Translations under genes and position numbers: made by a program
Notes under the pieces: generated by a model
The model's input: the letters and a program-made list of their open reading frames with translations, nothing else
Told to the model about the DNA's origin: nothing
The model's database searches: none
Shown here: one piece after another, positions 43,847 to 52,775 of the stretch
Numbering within the stretch: position 1 is the stretch's first letter
Layout: the number at the start of each line of letters is the position of its first letter
Assembly: GCA_021372575.1 (NCBI GenBank)
Contig: JAJFUE010000088.1
Location: 16,688-80,687 of the forward strand
Source: a bacterium
GTDB lineage: Bacteria > Sumerlaeota > Sumerlaeia > MVZB01
Length of the DNA stretch: 64,000 nt
Direction of reading: 5' to 3'

Positions 43847-44345
43847 TGATTTCTGATTGAAGTTTTTCGTCCTTGGCGGCGACGCTTTCGGCCATTTTGT
43901 TCTTGTATTCGGCGAAGCGGCGGCGCAGGGCTTCGTCGGCCGTTCCCAGAATCTGGATCGCCAGCAGCGCCGCGTTTTGCGCCGCGCCGACGCCGACCGT
44001 GGCCACCGGCACGCCGGGGGGCATCTGGACCGTCGCCAGCAGCGCGTCCATCCCCTGCAGGCTGCCCGCGGCCAGCGGCACGCCGATGACCGGCAGGACG
44101 GTCTGGGCGGCCAGCGATCCGGCCAGGTGCGCGGCCATGCCCGCGCCGGCGATGATGACGCGCACGCCGCGCGACTCGGCCTCGCGGGCGTAGTTGGCGG
44201 CCAGGTCCGGCGTGCGGTGCGCCGACATGATGTGCGCCTCCCAGCCGATCCCGAACTCGGCCAACGCATCGGCGGCCTTGCGCATCACCGCCCAATCCGA
44301 ATCGCTCCCCATCAATATTCCGACAACCGGTTTCTCGACGCCCAT
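43842..44345 (-). CDS. purE: N5-carboxyaminoimidazole ribonucleotide mutase PurE
   Basis: PurE rearranges N5-CAIR to CAIR in de novo purine synthesis. The 167-residue protein has the family landmarks: [11 protein letters not shown] at the N-terminus, [24 protein letters not shown] and [23 protein letters not shown] and [16 protein letters not shown] also match. The start at 44345 has GGAGG 8 bases upstream; the frame to 44411 is a hydrophobic pseudo-extension. The class I (bacterial N5-CAIR) type is expected from size and motifs. No purK is adjacent in this window. Confidence 0.95.
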   Translation of the reverse strand: MGVEKPVVGILMGSDSDWAVMRKAADALAEFGIGWEAHIMSAHRTPDLAANYAREAESRGVRVIIAGAGMAAHLAGSLAAQTVLPVIGVPLAAGSLQGMDALLATVQMPPGVPVATVGVGAAQNAALLAIQILGTADEALRRRFAEYKNKMAESVAAKDEKLQSEIK

Positions 44346-44585
44346 CGCTGGCCTCCCGCGAATGATTCCCAAACCAGATTGAATGAGAAATGAGAAACGA
44401 GAAATTAGCAATGAGAAATGAAGCGGAAGAAGTTCGTGACAATTCGGAATGAGGGGACTAATGTGAGCGTCACCGCAGGCCCTGCGGACTCGAATTCGTT
44501 TGATTACGCCAAACGCTTTGTTACCCTGTTCACAAAGTCGGGCGTCTGGGCAAACAAGTTAACGAAAACATGCGGAGGAACTGGC

Positions 44586-45725
44586 ATGAGCAATGTAACC
44601 ACCGAGAAGGGCAACGTCACCAATAATCGGATCCGCGATCTGTCGTGCATCATGGGCAACACCCCCCTGCTGGCGATCGACTTCATGTTCGGCGGCCAGA
44701 AGCGCACGATCTACGCCAAGGCCGAGCACCTGAACTTCAGTGGCAGCATCAAGGACCGCATGGCGTTCCACATCATCAAGCAGGCCTATGCCAAGGGCAC
44801 GCTCAGGCCGGGCGACGAGATCATCGAGGCCACCAGCGGCAACACCGGCATCGCGTTCTCCGCGATCGGCCGGGCGCTCGGCCACCACGTGACGATCTTC
44901 ATGCCGGACTGGATGAGCATCGAGCGCATCAAGCTGATCCGCAGCTTCGGCGCCGAGATCGTCCTGGTCAGCAAGGAACAGGGCGGCTTCCTCGGCAGCA
45001 TCAAGATGTCGGAAGACATGGCGGCCGCCAACCCGCGGTCGTTCCTGCCCAAGCAGTTTGCCAACGAGGACAACGTCGATGCCCATTACACGACGACCGG
45101 CCCCGAGATCGCCTATCAGCTCAGCCTGCGCGGCATTACGCCCGACGCGTTCGTCGCGGGCGTCGGCACCGGTGGCACGGTCATGGGCACGGGCAAGTTC
45201 CTGCGCGAGAAGTTCCCCCGCATCAAGATCCATCCGCTCGAGCCGAACAGCTCGCCGGTCATGCGGACCAACTGCAAGCAGGTCGGCGAGCACCGCATCC
45301 AGGGCATCGGCGACGATTTCATCCCGGCGATCGTCGAGTTGTATTTCCTGGACGAGGTCGTCGGCGTCGATGACGGCGACGGCATCCTGATGGCGCAGAA
45401 GCTGGCCGGCGAGCTCGGCCTCGGCGTCGGCATCTCCTCGGGCGCCAACTTCATCGGCGCGCTGATGCTGCAGGAGAAACTCGGCAAGGACGCCGTCGTG
45501 GCGACGGTCTTCAGCGACGACAACAAGAAGTACCTGAGCACGGACCTGATGAAGGACGAGCCGATCCGCAAGGAATACCTGGCGCCGCGCGTCAAGCTGC
45601 TCGGCATCCGTGCCTTCAAGCGGGTGTGCGAAACCTGCTGCAAGCCCGAGGACTGCGAGGACGTCTATGCCGCCTCGGCCGCCTGCAACGGCGTCCCCAA
45701 TCCGCAATGCCCGCGGCGGAAGTAA
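44586..45725 (+). CDS. PLP-dependent cysteine synthase/cystathionine beta-synthase-type enzyme with Cys-rich C-terminus
   Basis: The 379-residue fold-type II PLP enzyme carries the Schiff-base lysine in FSGSIKDR (Lys56), the substrate loop EATSGNTG, and the phosphate-binding [13 protein letters not shown]-acetylserine sulfhydrylase activity is the natural prediction. It is 60-70 residues longer than CysK: a short N-terminal addition plus a C-terminal tail with six cysteines (CETCC, ED-C, AA-C, PQC) ending in RRK. The tail looks like a metal- or cluster-binding appendage. The start at 44586 has GGAGG 7 bases away. I leave the symbol blank because homologues with extra domains have diverse roles. 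Confidence 0.85.
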   Translation: MSNVTTEKGNVTNNRIRDLSCIMGNTPLLAIDFMFGGQKRTIYAKAEHLNFSGSIKDRMAFHIIKQAYAKGTLRPGDEIIEATSGNTGIAFSAIGRALGHHVTIFMPDWMSIERIKLIRSFGAEIVLVSKEQGGFLGSIKMSEDMAAANPRSFLPKQFANEDNVDAHYTTTGPEIAYQLSLRGITPDAFVAGVGTGGTVMGTGKFLREKFPRIKIHPLEPNSSPVMRTNCKQVGEHRIQGIGDDFIPAIVELYFLDEVVGVDDGDGILMAQKLAGELGLGVGISSGANFIGALMLQEKLGKDAVVATVFSDDNKKYLSTDLMKDEPIRKEYLAPRVKLLGIRAFKRVCETCCKPEDCEDVYAASAACNGVPNPQCPRRK

Positions 45726-45730
45726 AGAAG

Positions 45731-45750
45731 TCCTGAGTCCTGAGTCCTGA
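45731..45750. repeat. GTCCTGAGTCCTGAGTCCTGA tandem repeat
   Basis: Three GTCCTGA words follow the CysK-like gene's stop. They belong to the same family as 17297-17324 and 26395-26424. Confidence 0.8.
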
Positions 45751-45752
45751 AA

Positions 45753-45789
45753 GCCTGGGCCGATTCAATTCGCCCGGGCATTCTTTTTT
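45753..45789 (+). terminator. Terminator after the cysteine-synthase-like gene
   Basis: GCCTGGGC (45753-45760) pairs with GCCCGGGC (45772-45779, one G-T wobble) across an 11-base loop, and is followed by ATTCTTTTTT. Confidence 0.75.
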
Positions 45790-45813
45790 GAAATGCAATC
45801 CGGATGAGCGACA

Positions 45814-45854
45814 TTGACTTCGCGCCCTGAGAGGACGTACGCTAAAACGTACGT
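45814..45854 (+). promoter_or_regulatory. Predicted yefM-yoeB promoter and operator
   Basis: A TTGACT box (45814-45819) and a TACGCT -10 (45838-45843) are 18 bases apart. Two copies of the self-palindromic ACGTACG lie 12 bases centre to centre (45835-45841 and 45847-45853), overlapping the -10. Known YefM operators are also pairs of palindromes with a GTAC core, so autoregulation is likely. Confidence 0.65.
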
Positions 45855-45868
45855 TGGAGGAATTCCCA

Positions 45869-46111
45869 ATGACCCGAGTCACGGCCACCGAAGCGCGCAA
45901 GCGGCTTTATTCGCTTATGGACGAAATTGCCGCGTCCCATGAACCGATCCAGATCGCCGGAAAACGAACCGCCGCGATTCTGGTCTCGGAAGAAGACTGG
46001 CGCGCGCTGCAGGAGACGCTTTACCTGAGCTCCATGCCCGGGATGAAGAAATCAATTCAACGCGGGCTCAAGGCCCCGATCGGGAAATGCCACTCGGATC
46101 TCGATTGGTGA
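45869..46111 (+). CDS. yefM: YefM/Phd-family antitoxin
   Basis: The 80-residue protein begins MTRVTATEARKRLYSLMDEI, the Phd/YefM N-terminal DNA-binding fold. VSEEDWRALQETLYL follows, then a C-terminal toxin-binding segment. YefM neutralises YoeB and represses the operon. The start at 45869 has GGAGG 7-8 bases upstream; the ORF's first ATG at 45854 overlaps the operator. Its TGA is contained in the GTGA start junction of yoeB. Confidence 0.92.
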   Translation: MTRVTATEARKRLYSLMDEIAASHEPIQIAGKRTAAILVSEEDWRALQETLYLSSMPGMKKSIQRGLKAPIGKCHSDLDW

Positions 46112-46371
46112 AGTGGCGGCTCATATTCACTTCGCCGGCGCGCAAGGACGCAAAGAAGCTCGCCCGCGCGGGACTCAAGCCCAATGCCGAGCGGCTCCTG
46201 GAAATCCTGGCAAATGATCCCAACAAGACACCTCCGCCGTTTGAAAAACTTGTAGGCGATTTGGCCGGCCCATGCTCGCGCCGCATCAATATTCAGCATC
46301 GCCTCATTTACCAGGTTCTGGACGATATCATGACCGTCAAAGTCATCCGGATGTGGACACATGATGAGTAA
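46108..46371 (+). CDS. yoeB: YoeB toxin
   Basis: YoeB is a ribosome-dependent mRNA interferase of the RelE superfamily. With a GTG start at 46108, in a 4-base GTGA overlap with yefM, the protein has 87 residues and the numbering fits the family: Glu46 (PPFEKL), Arg65 (QHRLIY) and His85 (WTHDE), matching the catalytic residues of E. coli YoeB. The longer frame from 46087 overlaps yefM by 25 bases and is not needed. Its stop lies inside the start of the downstream O-antigen-ligase-like gene. Confidence 0.93.
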   Translation: MKWRLIFTSPARKDAKKLARAGLKPNAERLLEILANDPNKTPPPFEKLVGDLAGPCSRRINIQHRLIYQVLDDIMTVKVIRMWTHDE

Positions 46372-47722
46372 ACAGCGCCGCAATGCCACGAGTGCTGTTC
46401 ATCCGGAGAAGCCGCTCCGCTGCCGGCCGGCGGCCGGATTGCTTGGTTTGTTGTGGCTCGGCGTTGCGCTGGTCCCGGCGAGCGAGGCGTTCGTGCAGCC
46501 GTACGCGGATGTGCGCTGGCTAGTCGTGATTGCGGGATTCGTCGGCGTGCTGGCTCTCATTGGGTGGAATGAACGCGGCGAAATGGGCGCGGGCGGCTGG
46601 ACCGAAATCATGCGCGGCCGGGACCCGCTGGCGCTTGGCGCGATCCTGATCGTCGCCGGGCTTGTGATTTCGTCGGCCTTCTCGCCCAACCCGGGACTCG
46701 GGTTGCGCATCGGCGCGCGCGAAGCGTTCATGGCGGGGGCGGCGTACTGCATTTCGCGGCGCGCATTTCGATCCTCAGAAATTCGCTTGCTTGTGTGGTG
46801 CTTAATCATCGCGACCGGCATTCAAGCCGCGACGGGCCTGTTTCAGGCGTTCGCGCAGGGCGCGGGACGGACCGCCATGCACGGAACGCTCGAGCAGTCG
46901 GAGGCGCTGTGCGATTTTCTTGGCGCAGGCACGGCGGCGGCGGCGATCCTCGCGATGAAAAACGGATCGCGCAGCGTGATGCGCGCGGTCGCGCTCGCGG
47001 TCGCGGCCATCGGCGCGGCGGCGATTTTTATCGCGGGCGGGCGCGGCGGAGCGCTGTCGGCGGCCATCGCAATCGTTCTCGCGCTGTTCGTATTGCCGGC
47101 ACCCAGCCGCAACGGATTCAATTCGCCACTCGGCAGAGTGGCGTTCCCAGCCTTCGCCATCCTTCTGGTTCTGCTCATTGCGATTGGATTCGGTTTGCTG
47201 AGCCAGGCCGGCAGAAGCAACACGCTGGCAAGCCGGCTCGTTGAAATGTTCGACCCGCACTCGGTTCCCGTCCGCCACCGCATCGGCCTCGTGGTGATTT
47301 CGGGCAACATGGTCATGGACCGGCCGCTGACCGGATCGGGGCCGGGACGGTTCGCGGCGGGGTTCAGCGACATGCAGGGGCGGCTGGCGCTGGGCGAAAC
47401 CGGCAAGGCGTTCTGGTCGTTCAACGAAATGCTCAGCCGGTATTCGCCCAACGAGGCCCACTGCGACCCGTTCCAGTGGTGGGCCGAATACGGGCTGCTC
47501 CCCTGCCTTGGCCTGTTGTTGATGATCGCGAGCGCGATGATAAGCGGCGCGGGGATCATCCGAAAAGACATCGATCCATGCCGGGCGGCGCTCTGGGCGG
47601 CGCTCATGGCCTGGTCGGTCGTGATGTGGTTCAGCTATCCGCTGCACGATCCGTCGGCTGCGGTTTGTTTCTGGGGCCTGGCCGGCGTTGTGGCAGGCCG
47701 GACTGAAGAACAGGCCTTATAG
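46364..47722 (+). CDS. O-antigen ligase/polymerase-like (WaaL/Wzy) membrane protein
   Basis: The 452-residue polytopic protein has about ten hydrophobic segments and a long extracytoplasmic loop between the later ones. The loop contains the Wzy_C-type features DRPLTGSGPGRFAAGF, with SPNEAHCDPFQWWAEYGLLPCLG immediately before a helix. WaaL ligases and Wzy polymerases act at the periplasmic face on undecaprenyl-linked glycans. The alternative ATG is at 46361. The coding start overlaps the 3' end of yoeB by several bases, so the gene may be read from the toxin-antitoxin transcript. It is the second such protein in the window. Confidence 0.82.
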   Translation: MSKQRRNATSAVHPEKPLRCRPAAGLLGLLWLGVALVPASEAFVQPYADVRWLVVIAGFVGVLALIGWNERGEMGAGGWTEIMRGRDPLALGAILIVAGLVISSAFSPNPGLGLRIGAREAFMAGAAYCISRRAFRSSEIRLLVWCLIIATGIQAATGLFQAFAQGAGRTAMHGTLEQSEALCDFLGAGTAAAAILAMKNGSRSVMRAVALAVAAIGAAAIFIAGGRGGALSAAIAIVLALFVLPAPSRNGFNSPLGRVAFPAFAILLVLLIAIGFGLLSQAGRSNTLASRLVEMFDPHSVPVRHRIGLVVISGNMVMDRPLTGSGPGRFAAGFSDMQGRLALGETGKAFWSFNEMLSRYSPNEAHCDPFQWWAEYGLLPCLGLLLMIASAMISGAGIIRKDIDPCRAALWAALMAWSVVMWFSYPLHDPSAAVCFWGLAGVVAGRTEEQAL

Positions 47723-47753
47723 GTCTCATGGACCGAAAATTTTTAATGATATT

Positions 47754-47772
47754 TGTTAATCGATGATTAACA
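47754..47772 (+). promoter_or_regulatory. Candidate operator upstream of uxaC
   Basis: A perfect 19-base palindrome TGTTAATC-GAT-GATTAACA ends 31 bases before the uxaC ATG. Its size, symmetry and position suit a LacI- or GntR-type hexuronate regulator, but no such regulator gene is in the window. Confidence 0.6.
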
Positions 47773-47803
47773 TGTTTCGTAACTACGTTGAAGGAGTGCA
47801 ATG

Positions 47804-49228
47804 ATGGCCGATTTCATTCATGAGGATTTCCTGCTCGAGAGCGATTCCGCGCGCGAGCTCTATCACAAGTACGCCGAGCCGATGCCGATCGTCGATTACC
47901 ATTGCCACCTGCCACCGGTCTCCGTGGCGCGCGACGAACGCTACGACAACATCAGCCAGGTGTGGCTGACCGGCGACCATTACAAGTGGCGCGCGATGCG
48001 CAGCAACGGCATCTCCGAGCGGCTTTGCACGGGCGACGCCAGCGGTTGGGAAAAGTTCGAGGCGTTTGCCAATACGATGCCGTACCTGCTGCGCAACCCG
48101 ATCTTTCACTGGTCGCACATGGAACTGAAGCGCTACTTCGGCGTCAGCGAACTGCTCACGCCGGCCTCCGCAAAACGCATCTACGACCAGTGCAACGAGG
48201 CGATGAAGTCGCCCGAGTTCTCGGTGCGCGGCATCATCCGCAAATCGGGCGTCGTGCTCATCGGCACAACCGACGACCCGATCGACAACCTGGAGCACCA
48301 CAAGGCGTTCGCGGCCGAAAAGGACACCGGGTTCCAAATGGCTCCGAGCTGGCGCCCCGACCGCGGCATGTTCATCGAACAGACCGCGTCGTGGAACAAG
48401 TGGGTCGATAAGCTGGCCGCCGCGGCCAACGTCGAAATCCGCAACTTCGCCAGCTACATGGAGGCGTTCGACAAGCGCCACGAATACTTCAACAACAACG
48501 GCTGCCGCAGCTCCGACCACGGCCTGGAGACCGTGTACGCCGTCGATTACACACAACCCGAGATCGAGGCCATTTTCCTCAAGGCGCGCACGGGCCAGAC
48601 TCCCACCGCCGAGGAAGTCCTCAAGTTCAAGTCGGCGATGCTCTACGAATGGGGCGTCATGGATTACAAGCGCGGATGGGTCAAGCAGTTCCACCTCGGC
48701 GCGATGCGCAACAACAATACGCGCATGTTCAAGAGCCTCGGGCCCGATACCGGCTTCGACTCGGTCGCCGACCTCGAGACCGCGCGGCCGGTGGCCCGCC
48801 TGCTCGACCGGCTCGACCAGAACGGCACGCTCGCCAAGACGATCCTTTACAACCTGAACCCCGCGCACAACTACGTCATCGCGACGATGCTCGGCAACTT
48901 CCAGGACGGCTCGGCGCCCGGCAAGATGCAAATGGGCAGCGGCTGGTGGTTCCTCGACCAGGCCGAGGGCATGCGCTGGCAGATCGAGTGCCTGAGCCAG
49001 CTCGGCCTGCTGCGCCGGTTCGTCGGCATGCTGACCGACTCGCGGTCGTTCCTGTCGTATCCGCGCCACGAATACTTCCGCCGCCTGCTGTGCACGATCC
49101 TGGGCAGCGACATGGAGAAGGGACTCATCCCGAACGACATGGAATGGGTCGGCGCCATGGTGCGGGACATCTGCTACAACAACGCCGCGACGTATTTCGG
49201 GTTCAAGCTGCCGGTTATCAACGGCTAA
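47804..49228 (+). CDS. uxaC: Glucuronate isomerase UxaC
   Basis: UxaC isomerises D-glucuronate to fructuronate and D-galacturonate to tagaturonate. The 474-residue protein has the family start FIHEDFLLESDSARELYHKYA, the His-containing strand MPIVDYHCHLPP, and later metal- and substrate-site segments including YKRGWVKQFHLGAMRNNNTRM and RFVGMLTDSRSFLSYPRHEYFRRLL. Two ATGs stand close together (47801 and 47804); 47804 has the better spacing to AAGGAG. It is followed by a strong terminator (49289-49317) and then by a tagaturonate-epimerase-type gene, so uronate catabolism is the clear theme. Confidence 0.96.
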   Translation: MADFIHEDFLLESDSARELYHKYAEPMPIVDYHCHLPPVSVARDERYDNISQVWLTGDHYKWRAMRSNGISERLCTGDASGWEKFEAFANTMPYLLRNPIFHWSHMELKRYFGVSELLTPASAKRIYDQCNEAMKSPEFSVRGIIRKSGVVLIGTTDDPIDNLEHHKAFAAEKDTGFQMAPSWRPDRGMFIEQTASWNKWVDKLAAAANVEIRNFASYMEAFDKRHEYFNNNGCRSSDHGLETVYAVDYTQPEIEAIFLKARTGQTPTAEEVLKFKSAMLYEWGVMDYKRGWVKQFHLGAMRNNNTRMFKSLGPDTGFDSVADLETARPVARLLDRLDQNGTLAKTILYNLNPAHNYVIATMLGNFQDGSAPGKMQMGSGWWFLDQAEGMRWQIECLSQLGLLRRFVGMLTDSRSFLSYPRHEYFRRLLCTILGSDMEKGLIPNDMEWVGAMVRDICYNNAATYFGFKLPVING

Positions 49229-49288
49229 ATTGAGCCCGCAAACCCTGAAAACATATTTCCAAATCAGCAAATGTGCGATTGAAAACAG

Positions 49289-49317
49289 GTTCCGGCCGTC
49301 ACGGCCGGAACTTTTTT
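49289..49317 (+). terminator. Rho-independent terminator after uxaC
   Basis: GTTCCGGCCG (49289-49298) pairs perfectly with CGGCCGGAAC (49302-49311) across a TCA loop, followed by TTTTTT. It separates uxaC from the next gene. Confidence 0.95.
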
Positions 49318-49503
49318 ATGTTGCAATGTTCAGCAACAGCAATGGATTACGATCTCTGCACACAAAATGCAACAATAAGGAAACAAATTGCTTAATGCGA
49401 AACAGGCGGATTTCATTGCATGATTATAGCGACATGAGCAGTCTGTACACTCATCCTCTGATCCGAAGTCATCAGGTTACCGTACCGCAGTGGAGGATTT
49501 CCT

Positions 49504-50778
49504 TTGAAAGCATTAGCCCGTTTTTCGATGGGATTTGGCGACCGGTTCGCTCATCAAGCCAAAGCGCAGTTGCGCGCCATGCAAATGGCCCAGGAACATG
49601 GCGTTGAAATCGTTCCCGCGTGGAATAAATCCAATCGTGAACACACGCTGATCGGATCGAAACCGTCCGACGTTCGCCGCGCCGCCGAGATCGCCGTCAA
49701 GGAACTTGGCTGGACACTGCCCTGGTATTGCGACGCCGACCACATCGGCCTCAAGAACGTCGATCTGTTCATGGATGCCTGCGATTTCTTCACGCTCGAC
49801 GTCGCCGACTTCATCGGCGGCCCGATCAGTCCGGACGAGCTGAAGCGCTTTGTCGATCGCCACCAGGACCTGATCGGCGATCTCGACATCCCGGGCATCC
49901 CCGGCGGAATCCGCATGACCCGCGAAAAGTTCGAGTCCGCGGCGCGCAAATACCTGCCGGGCGCCACCGAAGCCGGCCGCATTTACCGGCACATCGCGCA
50001 AGCCAAGGGCGAAGGCAACTTCATCACCGAGGTCTCGATGGACGAGACCGACCTGCCGCAGACGCCCGACGAGTTGCTGGTGATCCTGGCCGCGCTCGCC
50101 GACGAGAAAGTCGCCGCCGAGACGATCGCGCCCAAGTTCACCGGCCGCTTCAACAAGGGTGTCGATTACGTCGGCAACGTCGCGCAGTTCGCGCGCGAGT
50201 TCGACGAGGACATCTGCGTGATCAAGCACGCCGTTGAGGCGTTCGGCCTGCCGGCGAGCCTCAAGCTGAGCGTGCATTCGGGCAGCGACAAGTTTTCGCT
50301 TTACGGGCCGATGCGCGTGGCGCTGGAACGCCACGACGCCGGCGTGCACCTGAAGACGGCCGGCACGAACTGGCTCGAGGAACTGATCGGCTTGGCCGAG
50401 GCCGGCGGCGAGGCGGCCCGGATCGTCAAGGACATCTACGCCGTCGCCCTCGAGCGCATCGACGAGATGTGCCAGCCCTACTCGACCGTCATCGACATCA
50501 ATCCCGCAAACCTGCCGACGGCCGATACCGTCGCCAAATGGAGCGGCGAACAACTGGCGGCCGCGTTGCGCCACGAGCAGTCGTGCCCGGAGTTCAACTC
50601 CGACCTGCGCCAGTTGTTCCACGTCTCGTTCAAGCTCGCGGCCGAGATGGGCAGGCGCTACATCGACGCCGTCGAGGCCAACGAGGAACTCTGCGGGCGC
50701 AACGTGACGATCAACATCTTCGACCGCCACGTCCGCGCGCTGTTCCTGCCGGTGCAGATCCCGGTGGCGAAAAAGTAA
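49504..50778 (+). CDS. uxaE: Tagaturonate epimerase (UxaE-type)
   Basis: The 424-residue protein matches the tagaturonate/fructuronate epimerase family known from Thermotoga: LARFSMGFGDRFAHQAKAQL at the start, AWNKSNREHTLIGSKPSD, WYCDADHIGLKNVD and KLSVHSGSDKFSLYGP. Such enzymes convert tagaturonate to fructuronate, letting galacturonate enter the glucuronate route after UxaC. The start is TTG at 49504 with GGAGG 8 bases upstream. The terminator after uxaC means it is probably transcribed separately, from the 49318-49503 spacer. Family identification is by recall, without a search. Confidence 0.87.
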   Translation: MKALARFSMGFGDRFAHQAKAQLRAMQMAQEHGVEIVPAWNKSNREHTLIGSKPSDVRRAAEIAVKELGWTLPWYCDADHIGLKNVDLFMDACDFFTLDVADFIGGPISPDELKRFVDRHQDLIGDLDIPGIPGGIRMTREKFESAARKYLPGATEAGRIYRHIAQAKGEGNFITEVSMDETDLPQTPDELLVILAALADEKVAAETIAPKFTGRFNKGVDYVGNVAQFAREFDEDICVIKHAVEAFGLPASLKLSVHSGSDKFSLYGPMRVALERHDAGVHLKTAGTNWLEELIGLAEAGGEAARIVKDIYAVALERIDEMCQPYSTVIDINPANLPTADTVAKWSGEQLAAALRHEQSCPEFNSDLRQLFHVSFKLAAEMGRRYIDAVEANEELCGRNVTINIFDRHVRALFLPVQIPVAKK

Positions 50779-50931
50779 GCGGGCCAGGGCTTTCTCAAAG
50801 AGATGATGGGGTTGGCGGGGGCTGGCAGGATTTGTCCAAACCCGTCGGCTGTTGAATTCGTCTATTGATTGAGCGAAAATGACAACGAGTGCGGGCTTGG
50901 GCCCGGCTCGATTTCAGTCACCGGAATGATA

Positions 50932-52371
50932 ATGGCTCAATCGAATTCGATTTCGTCACAGGGCGCCCGGCGCGAAGGGCTTCTGCTCGTCGTCGATGAC
51001 CGCGAGGACAACCGCGAGGCGCTGGCGGAGGCGCTGCAGCGCGCGGGCTACACCGTGCTCGTCGCCGCCGGCGGCCACGAAGCGATCAGCCGCATCAGCG
51101 CGCACGCCCCCGACCTCGTCCTGTGCGACCTGAAAATGCCCGACGTCGATGGCATGGAAGTCTTGAAGACCGCGCGCGCGGCACCGAACCCGCCCGAGGT
51201 GATCCTGCTGACGGCGTTCGGGACGGTCGAGACGGCCGTCGATGCGCTCAAGCTTGGCGCGTTCAATTACCTGACGAAACCCGTGAACCTGAAAGACCTG
51301 CGCGCGCAGGTCGAGCGCGCCCTCGAGCACCGCGCGATGCGCCGCGACATCGGCCGGCTGACGCGGCACGTCGAGGTCCAGGCTCATCCCGAGCCCTCCG
51401 GCAATTACATCGTCGAAAGCCACGCCATGCGCGAGCTGATGTCGATGGTGGGCCGGCTCGCCGGAACGCAATCCAACGTCCTGATCGAAGGCGAAAGCGG
51501 CGTCGGCAAGGAAGTCGTCGCGCAGGCGCTTCACGACTCCGGCGGCGCCCTGCGCGAGCGGCCGTTTGTTGCCGTCCACTGCGCGGCCCTGCCCGAATCG
51601 CTTCTGGAGAGCGAACTGTTCGGCTATGAGAAGGGCGCGTTCACAGGCGCGGACCGGCAGATGCTCGGCCGGCTCGAGCTGGCCGACGGCGGCACGCTGT
51701 TCCTGGACGAGGTCGGCGAGATTCCGCTCTCGATGCAGGTCAAGCTGCTGCGCGTGCTCGAGCAGCGCGAACTGACGCGCGTCGGCGGCCGGCAGGTGAT
51801 CAAGGTCAACTTCCGGCTGCTCGCGGCCACGAACCGCAACCTGGACGACGAAGTCCGCGCAGGCCGGTTCCGCGAGGATTTGTATTACCGATTGAACGTC
51901 GTGCGGCTAGTCGTCCCGCCGCTGCGCGAGCGGCAGGAAGACATCATTCCGCTCATGCACGCGTTCCTGCACCGGTTCGCGGCCGAGCAGGGCCAGCCCC
52001 CGGCGCGCCTGACGCCGGCCATCGAGCGCATCCTGCTCGATTACGCGTGGCCGGGCAACGTCCGTGAGCTGCGCAACCTGGCCGAGCGGCTGTCGATTTT
52101 CGCCGCCGGTCGGGAGTTGACGCCGGCGGATTTCGCGTCCGAAATGCGCGGCCCGGCGGTGCCGGCGGGATCGCGCACGGCCACCGCCGAACCCGCAACG
52201 CTCGACCTCCAAGAGCTCGAACGCCGCACGATCGAAAAGGCGCTCCAGAAATTCGGCGGCAACCGTTCCCTCGCCGCCGAAGCCCTCGGCATCAGCCGCC
52301 GCACGCTGCAACGAAAGCTCAAAGAATACAAAGCCGACGGGGCCGACGAAGAACCCGACGAGCAGGATTAG
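50932..52371 (+). CDS. NtrC-family sigma-54 response regulator
   Basis: The 479-residue protein has a receiver domain (residues 16-130; phosphoacceptor Asp66 in [10 protein letters not shown], Thr94 and Lys116 in YLTKP), then the AAA+ domain (about 160-390) with Walker A GESGVGKE, the sigma-54-contacting GAFTGA loop (235-240), [12 protein letters not shown] and [18 protein letters not shown] Fis-type HTH follows ([21 protein letters not shown]). It should activate sigma-54 promoters on phosphorylation. Two ATGs (50926 and 50932) are possible; both lack strong Shine-Dalgarno. No histidine kinase gene is adjacent. The htrA gene downstream has a sigma-54-like motif. Confidence 0.93.
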   Translation: MAQSNSISSQGARREGLLLVVDDREDNREALAEALQRAGYTVLVAAGGHEAISRISAHAPDLVLCDLKMPDVDGMEVLKTARAAPNPPEVILLTAFGTVETAVDALKLGAFNYLTKPVNLKDLRAQVERALEHRAMRRDIGRLTRHVEVQAHPEPSGNYIVESHAMRELMSMVGRLAGTQSNVLIEGESGVGKEVVAQALHDSGGALRERPFVAVHCAALPESLLESELFGYEKGAFTGADRQMLGRLELADGGTLFLDEVGEIPLSMQVKLLRVLEQRELTRVGGRQVIKVNFRLLAATNRNLDDEVRAGRFREDLYYRLNVVRLVVPPLRERQEDIIPLMHAFLHRFAAEQGQPPARLTPAIERILLDYAWPGNVRELRNLAERLSIFAAGRELTPADFASEMRGPAVPAGSRTATAEPATLDLQELERRTIEKALQKFGGNRSLAAEALGISRRTLQRKLKEYKADGADEEPDEQD

Positions 52372-52775
52372 CGCCTGACGGAGCCCGGTTTTTTCGACAT
52401 CGCATGAGCTTGTAAACGTTTCGCCCCTCCAGAGCTTTGGCGGTATCCGGAAGTGCCGTAGATCATTATTTGTTTGCTCAAATGGGGTAAAGTAAGCTCC
52501 GGCAGGCATGAAAAAGACCGTTGCGTGCTACAAAACGCGCCGGACGGCTGCGTCATTATGTCGCGGCGGTTGATGCGCGAACAGATTTGGCGGCCCAAAC
52601 TCGGGGACGGGCCAAATCGCCATGCAACCATTATTTTTTCAACGTTCTATAGTGATCTCGGCACCCCTGCGGGCGCGATTGCGCAGAATCCCGTACGAGT
52701 GGCATGCAACTTGATGTTAAACTGGGCCGATAGGTATGTGATCCATGAGTCCCAACCATACTCGGAGGCTTTAAC
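52372..52775. other. Regulatory spacer upstream of htrA
   Basis: No gene is supported in this 404-base gap. The sequence TGGCATG-CAAC-TTGAT at 52700-52715 is close to a sigma-54 element but has GA rather than GC at -12. A competing TTGATG/TATGTG sigma-70-like pair (52711-52740) overlaps it. The rest is unremarkable. Confidence 0.45.
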
